Shown piece by piece: positions 46,001-52,859 of a DNA stretch of 52,859 nt. The translations under genes and the position numbers were made by a program. How positions within the stretch are numbered: position 1 is the first letter of the stretch; each line of letters opens with the position of its first letter. Under the pieces are notes generated by a model that saw only the letters and a program-made list of their open reading frames with translations, did no database searches and was not told the origin of the DNA. Source of the stretch: Klebsormidium nitens (lineage: Eukaryota > Streptophyta > Klebsormidiophyceae > Klebsormidiales > Klebsormidiaceae); contig DF237551.1 of NCBI GenBank assembly GCA_000708835.1, positions 1 through 52,859 on the forward strand. The letters run 5' to 3'.

Positions 46001-49000
46001 AAGGGTTTCAGTAACTTTTCCTTGTGACTCAGCGCATGTCTCCAAGTACGGCCGTCGTGTGCATGTTCCAAATGACCCTCAAAACTTGGAGAAAGCCCCT
46101 CCTTTTGGTCCTCGTGGCTGGATTTTGCATCTCTCGATCATCGGCACTCTGGACCTGATCTGAGATCTACTAGGTACTGTTGGATGATGTCAGGCCGTTG
46201 CTGTGGTTCTCAAGACGTAATGAACTGCCCCTTCTGTTCATGTTGGCGTAATTCAAGTCTGAGCTATTGGTCAAGCCCTACTAGGAGTGGTAGGATCCAG
46301 AGTTCGCCAAATGTAGGCCTTGTGACATCGGCCATGCTTAGTTGGCTTTAGAGCAGATAATGTCCAGGAAGTAGACCGGACAAGGTTGTTTTGTAGTCCC
46401 TTCAAGACGCATTCTCCGCTTGAATCAAGTACAAGGTCTTCAAAGGACCTTAATGCACCTGACGGCAGGCGTGTAACTGGGGGTTTGGGCTGATCTGACC
46501 TCATCTCGGCTGATCTCGTATAATGTGATTCACAGTGTGTTTTTCTTTTCATGCAGAGGAAGAATGTATGCAACACCGGTGTCCCAGCAACGGCACCGCT
46601 CGCCCAGCCCAGTCCCAAGCGGCCAGTTGATGCCTGCGTCCGCCCTCCTAGCAGCAAACCAGATGCAATATGGGGCTTCCTTGGGGGAGGCACTGGCCCA
46701 AGGAGGTCACGCTCCTACCTTTTCAGATCCAAACAGCGAAGGTATGCAGTTATGTTTTTTGTTCTGCTTTGTCCTGCTCGACTTCGCTGTGTTGAAGCAA
46801 AAGATCCTCTTCTTGGATCAGCTTGGAGATTTGTCTTCACGCGAAGAACACAGACTAGATTGACTTAACACGATCCTTACCCCCTTCCCCTCACGTATGT
46901 CGGATAGCGAACAGTCTGCTGACACCTTTTGTTAAACGACTGCACTTGAAGCCCCATCAAGCTCAAGCACAAGTTTCACATACCTAATTGAAGAAACCAA
47001 GCCACAGATCGGTCAACGATGGCATTGTTAAAGTTCTGGAGAAAGGATAAACAAACGCAATGCACTTAAGAAGCAACCCCTGTTTCTTATGCAGAAGGAT
47101 GCTCGCTTCGGATGAGAAAGGTTTGCCAGGCGCCAGCCTCTACTTGCCCATGTCAATGCGCTCCTACTGGTCACACCCACTTGCGGTTCAGCTCGCCATA
47201 ACCTCTTCTGACACGAACCTTGTTGACCTGCAGGGACGAATTCGTGGCAAGGGTACACAGCTGACGGCAAACTTTTCCAAGCTCCCCAGGTGGCGCCTCT
47301 CGTTGCCCCCTCCCACTTTCAGGGGGGCTTCTCAGACCCAGGCTCCATTCCAAGTGGTCCCCCCCTCATCCGGCACCCCTCTCAGCAGAACCTCCCCTCG
47401 CGGCCCAGCACGCCAGTCGCAATCCTTTCGTCTGATGGGACGGTTACGGTGACCCTCAACGGGTATACCAGCCAGGCGATCCCGGTGATCACCCCCGATG
47501 GCCAGTCTGCGCAGTTACTGTCCCAGGGGCAAGCTCCGCAACCCACTGCTCTTGCTCAGATGCTCCAGTACCAGTCGCAGCCCCCTGTGAATCAGCACTT
47601 TCAACCGCAGCAGCAGGCCCAAGTCAGCCAGCAATACACCCAGCAACAGCCCCCCAACAGTCAGCAGTCTGCTCAGCCCCAGGTCAACCCACAATTTGCG
47701 CAACAGCAGCAGAGCGGGCAAAGTGTCCAATACACTCAGGTGGGGGGGCAGAGCGTTCAAATGAGCCAGAATGTACAGATCCTCCAGGTGTCCAACCCCC
47801 AGGAGGGGGTGCAACTTCTGGGGGGGGGGCCTCAGTACGTGCAGCTGCCTCAAGGAGGGGGGTATCAGGTGGCGAACGTGCAGCAGGGGTACGCACTTGT
47901 CGGGCAGGGCCTGACAGCTGTCACTTCGGGGCAGCAAGCAGGTCTTGGGGGTCAGATGGGTCCTGGAGCTCAGATGGGCCAGCCTGGCGGGGCTCAGGAG
48001 GTGCTGTATGTCCAGGCTCAGCCAGGACAGCTGTCTCCTCGGGTAAGTGCTGCCACTTCATGTCGATTGTGTGTGATGGCATGGTCCTTTCTGTAACCAC
48101 TGGACAAGCTTCAAGAGCTACATTTCATCCAATTTACCAGGGAGGGACAAAAGCCAGCCCCGCTGTTGGCACAGCTTACGAGAAGAGCAGGAACTTCTAT
48201 CTGTCAGTTTGCATGCGCCCAATTGACCGTCTGCTTTGATATCGATTGAGCTCATGTCTCCACAATCCTGAGTCTTTTTTTTGCAGAGTGTCTGGGGGCC
48301 TGTCTAATGGATCTTCTTTCTGGTACGATGCCCAGCTCCTGACTGGTATACGTTTGTTCTTTGTCTGCAGCGGACGCTTCCCCAGCAAGTCGAGCAGCTG
48401 CATTCCTCAGACAGCCTCACTTTCACTAACCAGCGAGGCTCTCCTTTCCAACCGCAGCAGGCCACCATGCTACAGCCCGCTCAATTAGCGCCTGCTGCGA
48501 CCAATACCCCTCCCGTATACCAGCAGCTTAGCGCAGCCCCGCAGTTGCTGCACCGGTCTCTTTCGGCGGGCGGCCAGCTATACACCCAATCGCAGCTCTC
48601 AGGGGGAGCGCAGCTGCTTCAAACCCCCCCCCCCCAGTATCAGTACCAGTACGATCAAGAGGCGCAGCAGTTCGTAATAGATCAGCACCAGCTTGCCGGC
48701 ATGCGGCCGCAGGCGGTGCACCAGCAGGGGCCGGGCAATGGCATGCTGCCACCTGGCGGGAGCGGTCACCAGCTGTTGCAGAGCGGGGGCCACCAGCTCG
48801 TCCAGGGTTCGTTTTACCAGGACCCCGCAGCAGGGCCGGCAGGCCAGCAGACGGTGCACTACGCAGAGTCGAACGCCCAGCAACCGGCGTTCCTCCCACG
48901 GCCTGCCTCGACCCCCGCTCTCCAGCACACTATGTCGCTGCAAGCGCCCCCCAGGCAGAGCCAGGCCCAAGACTCTTTCACTGGCGGAGGCGCCCAATCA

Positions 49001-51597
49001 GCCCCCGTGCCCGGTTACATCCAACCAGAGCCCACGTACCAACTCCTACAGACCGTCCCCAAACACCAAGAAGCCTCGCAGGCCCCTCGACCGCTTCACC
49101 ACTCCCACTCCTTCGGGGGGCAGCATCAGCTGCACTCGGCACCCCCTCCAGTCACTCAGCACAGGCAGGAGCAGTTCAACCTGGGGCCAGTGAGCAAGGG
49201 CTGGCAAGAGGGGACAGCCCATCAGGGCGGGAAGGACGACAAGGCGACGGGACCCCAGACGATCATTACCACTGCATACAGCCAGTCGGAGTCCGAGGAG
49301 GTGCAGAGTCGGAGTGGGTCTTCGACGCAGATGCTGCCGCAGGGGTCGCAGGAGACGAGGCAGATGTCGCAGGGGGCGGCTGGGATGGGCCAGACGCAAC
49401 ATCTCCAGACCCCGGGGAGGAGCGGCTCGCCAGCTGTGCCTCCGCCGATGATGCCTCATCCTGAGGTGAGTCTATTGGTTTTAACCTTGCGCACTCTTTC
49501 GAAAGTGCATGGAAATTTCGTTGGAGAAGTGTCAGAGATGACCCTCAGCCGAATTAGTTCCTGGCACCTGCCTTGGCAAAGACTCAGTGCCCATCAGCCT
49601 GTGTAGAGATGACATCGGTAGTTCGTGTAAGCAGCACCTGGGCAACTGTGCTGATCTTCATCTTATACATGCTTTGTCCAAAACACATGCTCTCGTCAAT
49701 GCGTCTGAGCTCAGCGCGGGATGACGCGCATAGTTTTCGGACGCGCATATTTTTCGGGCGTTACGCGGAGCAATTGGGCAGGAACGTAAGTCGGAGCCCC
49801 AGAATGAAATCAACGTGTCAATGTTCCAACTCCAACGAGTTCAAGCAAAATCACGGGCTTGCTCTGTCTTTGCTCAAGCCGTTGACCCCTGTTTCTCAGG
49901 ACCCCACTCGCACTCAGGGGCTTCCGGGTGCCCCTCAGCCGCCACGGCCACCACTCGCTCCCACACCGCCAGGTGTCTTTGCGTTTGTACCCCCCACACC
50001 GCCTTTCCACGGAACGCCCACCACGGTCCTTCCCGCTCTGCCGCGGAGCCTCCAGCAACAAGGTACCCCTTCCATGCTCAGAACGGTGTCTTCCGGGGTT
50101 AGCGCCGCGGGCAGCCTTACCGAGGGCGGGTTGAGTCGGGTTAGCAGCGGACATGCTTCGTCTGGGGCTCCGCAGAACCCTGCTGCGGGTCAGAGAACGG
50201 GGGGGGTTGCGCGGACCGGGTCCGGGTTGAGGATTAACTACGTGCACGACGAGGCGGACGCTTTGGCGGCTGCTGCCGCTGTGGCGATCAACAACGGGTT
50301 AGAGCTTCCCGACTTTGGGTTACGCCAGTTCCAGACGAATGATTTGGAAAGTGGGGAGGGCCTGGCTGAGAGGGGCGGCGCAGATTGGCAGGGGGCTGGG
50401 ACAGAGCTGGAGAAAGTAGAGGGGGATTCTGAGGCGAGGCGAGCGAACCTGCCGGAGGTTAGGCTGGGGCGCACACGCAGCGGGGGAGCGCAGGACGAAG
50501 GAGCGTCAGGCGAGGCTGCCGGGATCTTTTCCCCGCACACGGCGTCGAAGAACGCGGCGAAGCTAGTGGAGACAGGGCACGTGACCAGCACGGCGGCTGG
50601 AGACCTAGGGCGGACAACTGTGGTTTTGGACACGGGGGCCTCGTCAAAGGGTGGGGCGCCGAAGTTACCCAGGTTGAAGTCGCTGCCCAAGTCGGAAACA
50701 GGGCCCGCGCAGCACCAGGGGAACACGGACGCCGTTTCTGCCTTTTTGGGGGCGTTCTCCAAGTCTCACGTCACTGTGGCACCCCCCCTCGCTGGCTCTT
50801 CGCAAGTGCCCCCCCACGCCGAAGCCGACTCTCTTCCCCCCCTGGAACCGCACTTGAGCGGGTACCCCCCATTGCAAGACGCACACACCCAACTGCAACC
50901 CCACTCGTCTCACACTGCAAACCCCTTCTCGAAGGGCGGCCCTGTTCAAGGCAAAAGCAATTTGGGGCCCAGGGCCGTCTCTGTGCAGGCCCCCACAGGG
51001 CCTCTTGCTGACGAAGTGCTCTCATCGCCTTCGGTTGCTGCCGCCCAGGCACTCAGTTTCCTCAATGACGAGCCCGACCCCGATTTCCAGCCCCAGGCGG
51101 TCCTGCCCGATCGGGAGGCTTCACCGGTCGCCGGCGAGCGGGAGCAGACGGAGGAAACGGCGCCCGTGCGAGAACCGAGTCTGCCAACCGGGTCCGAGGT
51201 GTCGGGCTCCGTGCACCCGTCCCCCAACACGCCCCTGACTCCCTGGGAGGGCGCCTCGACGCCCGAAACGGGCGCGCCGGCGGGGGGTGACGTAAGCATG
51301 AGCGGGGAACGGAAGCGAAAGTGGGAGGGGGAGCAACAGGCGGGTCAGGGAGGGGCTCGGGCACCTGGAGACGGGGGTGACGTCAGCGGGCGTCTGGCAG
51401 AAGGGGGTGCCGACGCGGCGCCGGCAACTGCGACAGGCACTGGAGGCAGCGAAGCGCGGCCAGTGGTGCATCATTCGAGGGAGATCAGTCTAGTAGACGG
51501 TTTGTTTCTAGAAGGTGTGGCGGAAGAGTTGAGCGGGCAAAAGGTTAGGAAGGTAGCTTCGGGCCGGGAAGAGAGTGCGGAGGTTGGTGGGCATTGA
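43081..51597 (+). CDS. Large glutamine-rich protein of unknown function (7 exons)
   Basis: Exons 43081-44047, 45166-45476, 45785-45915, 46557-46741, 47234-48042, 48371-49465 and 49900-51597 join by matching phases into about 1731 aa. I do not recognise the family. Residues ~90-260 are a Q-rich, probably coiled-coil or prion-like stretch (QQQQQQQPSVPMQT). Three short hydrophobic, ordered-looking pieces interrupt it: TIKQIVYDSLCAGNKNESPV followed by NSQGGQITILNNATKG near 278-318, TVVTIDGKRHFFPSDPV across the exon 1-2 junction, and AILSSDGTVTVTLNGYTSQA with IPVITPDGQ in exon 5. A second Q/G/P-rich run fills exons 5-6. Exon 7 has a conserved-looking INYVHDEADALAAAAAVAIN segment near 1275-1300, a KRKW basic motif near 1637, and an acidic C-terminus ending SAEVGGH. 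Composition suggests a nuclear co-regulator or condensate-forming protein; that is inference. Confidence 0.82.
43555..43577 (+). repeat. CAG microsatellite in the glutamine-rich coding exon
   Basis: Seven uninterrupted CAG codons encode a run of Gln. Length polymorphism is expected here, and the pure CAG tract contrasts with mixed CAG/CAA use elsewhere in the exon. Confidence 0.9.
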
Positions 51598-52859
51598 GGT
51601 AAGTTTGGCGCTATCTTGGTCTTGGTGTTGATTTTTCCAGCAGTGAGGTACTGCCATGCAGTAGGTCGGACCTAGAGAAAAACCGCAGATCGTGATGGCG
51701 TTCCATCTTGAAGGTAGATCGGGCAGCCTGCTCAATTTCTCTGACTGATCGTACTTTGTGCCTTAGGTCTCTCGCAGCCACACTCTATGTGCATTGTTGA
51801 ATGCATTCATCAACAAAGTCGTAAGCGTTCAGCGTTGTCTTGTCCTCAGCCTTTTTGCAACGGAATGTTGCTATCAAAGTCAGCCCGCGAACAAAAGATG
51901 CACCCCTTTGGCGGGACGAGGGAGCTTCTCGTGATGTCTTTTGGCAAGGGTGCCCTCCTATTGTCTGACCTGATCTCCTTTCTCGCAGGCGAGGCCCGTG
52001 TGTTAGCACGCCGTTCACTTCCATATGTCCAATCAGAGGATCCAACAAAGCAGGCCGGGTAGCAACAAGCGTTTCCGTGTCGGCCAATCGATTGTTGAGC
52101 TGGCATGCAGCCATCATTTAACATTTAGACTGGAGATCAAGCAGACTGAAACGAGACGGGTTTGCATAAGCGGGGTGTCAAAACTGCTAAGGAGCCCCTA
52201 AGGAGGAGGCATACTCCAATCGGCGGGGTTTTCATAGGTCATTCTGCGACTACTGGCAAAAGTAGTATTCTTTGGTCCGGTTGTAGATCAAGGATAAGGG
52301 CTTTGTGTTTGAGAATAGGTCGAAGCAAGAGAAATGGGGTTGATTTTGAGCTTTCCTTTGTATCATGTAGGACTGCCGCAAGAGTGCCTTTAGTTGCAGG
52401 TAGTAGACATATGTTTGGAGGGCAACCTTGCCTGACGTGTGATTGTTGTGCGTATGGTTGCGCAACAGTTGTAAAATATTGAGACTAATGATATTGAACG
52501 ACCTACTTTCGTAGGTGGTATGGTTCTCCAAAGAAATCAGTAAGTCGGTATGCTGATTCGATAGAGTCTCACTGACGCTCAAAGTACTCCTCCCATAGAG
52601 TCTGTACGCAGCGAGTCCAAAAAGTCAAGGCATGTGTACATTTGATCGACCTTGGCATTCGATTCTTGATCTTTTCACGGTCGCATATATGTGGTGTATG
52701 ATGCACGGTTGGGTACATCATAGGGCGTAAGGATTATTGCAGTGTCATGTTTGTTGGCTTGAAGCTTTATTGATTTGTTGACTTCGCCAGATGTTATGTA
52801 TGGAATCAACACGCCCGAATGAGTGGCTTTTTCTACACAAGCCGGGAAATGACGATTGA
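51598..52859. other. Downstream region, no supported gene
   Basis: After the stop of the glutamine-rich gene the sequence becomes AT-richer. Frames near 51787-52124 and 52162-52582 overlap on opposite strands and show no domain or splice structure. The 3' UTR of the preceding gene is expected in the first few hundred bases. Confidence 0.45.

Noticed and set aside
50238-50762. Minus-strand frames under the last glutamine-rich exon
   Set aside because: They are antisense shadows of a long, phase-consistent exon and show no family features.
52162-52582. Opposing frames of about 106-110 codons at the window end
   Set aside because: Both are in AT-rich sequence, overlap each other and lack any motif, good start context or splice support.

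Overview
This is a nuclear genome window from a eukaryote of the green lineage, most likely a streptophyte (charophyte-grade) alga. The organism call is inference. It rests on a plant-type biotin synthase with a mitochondrial presequence, a Costars protein close to land-plant forms, a PDS5 cohesin regulator that ends in a plant-style Tudor-like module, intron-rich genes with GT-AG introns of about 150-2900 bp, and GC-rich exons in AT-richer introns. There is no operon-like organisation, and I found no tRNA, rRNA or CRISPR signal.

Layout. 1-616: a possible terminal-inverted-repeat (TIR) element. 617-2400: no supported gene. 2401-7743 (-): biotin synthase BIO2, seven exons. 7744-9229: divergent intergenic region. 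9230-13389 (+): nitronate monooxygenase-like flavoprotein, six exons. 13677-13775: tandem repeat with perfect palindromes. 14379-15592 (-): Mpv17/PMP22-family membrane protein, two exons. 15792-16443 (-): Costars-family protein, two exons. 16444-17154: divergent intergenic region. 17155-39330 (+): PDS5, 30 exons, about 22 kb, broken by a 20-N gap inside one exon. 39331-43080: repeat-rich intergenic block with nested TIR elements, a TACC/GGTA-rich low-complexity landscape, a G-quadruplex-like stretch and a 429-N gap. 43081-51597 (+): very large glutamine-rich protein of unknown function, seven exons, about 1731 aa. 51598-52859: no supported gene. All exon joins were checked by reading frame and splice phase.

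The most unusual signal is in PDS5. At least seven of its exon boundaries are accompanied by extra, mostly decayed copies of the boundary itself (intron end plus the first 40-70 nt of the exon, or exon end plus intron start) lying in tandem in the adjoining intron. They occur before exons 5, 6, 11, 12, 20, 22 and 28, and after exon 20. Some form regular arrays: five copies of about 131 bp period before the real exon 28 and five before exon 20. At least one copy is still open in frame with its parent exon. The long intron 21 also holds coding-like segments on the opposite strand, including a Met-less 118-codon frame carrying a C-box-like GRFIPKR motif.

The genes do not form one pathway. BIO2 makes biotin in mitochondria, PDS5 acts on cohesin in the nucleus, Costars is expected to act on actin, and the Mpv17-like protein sits in an organelle membrane.
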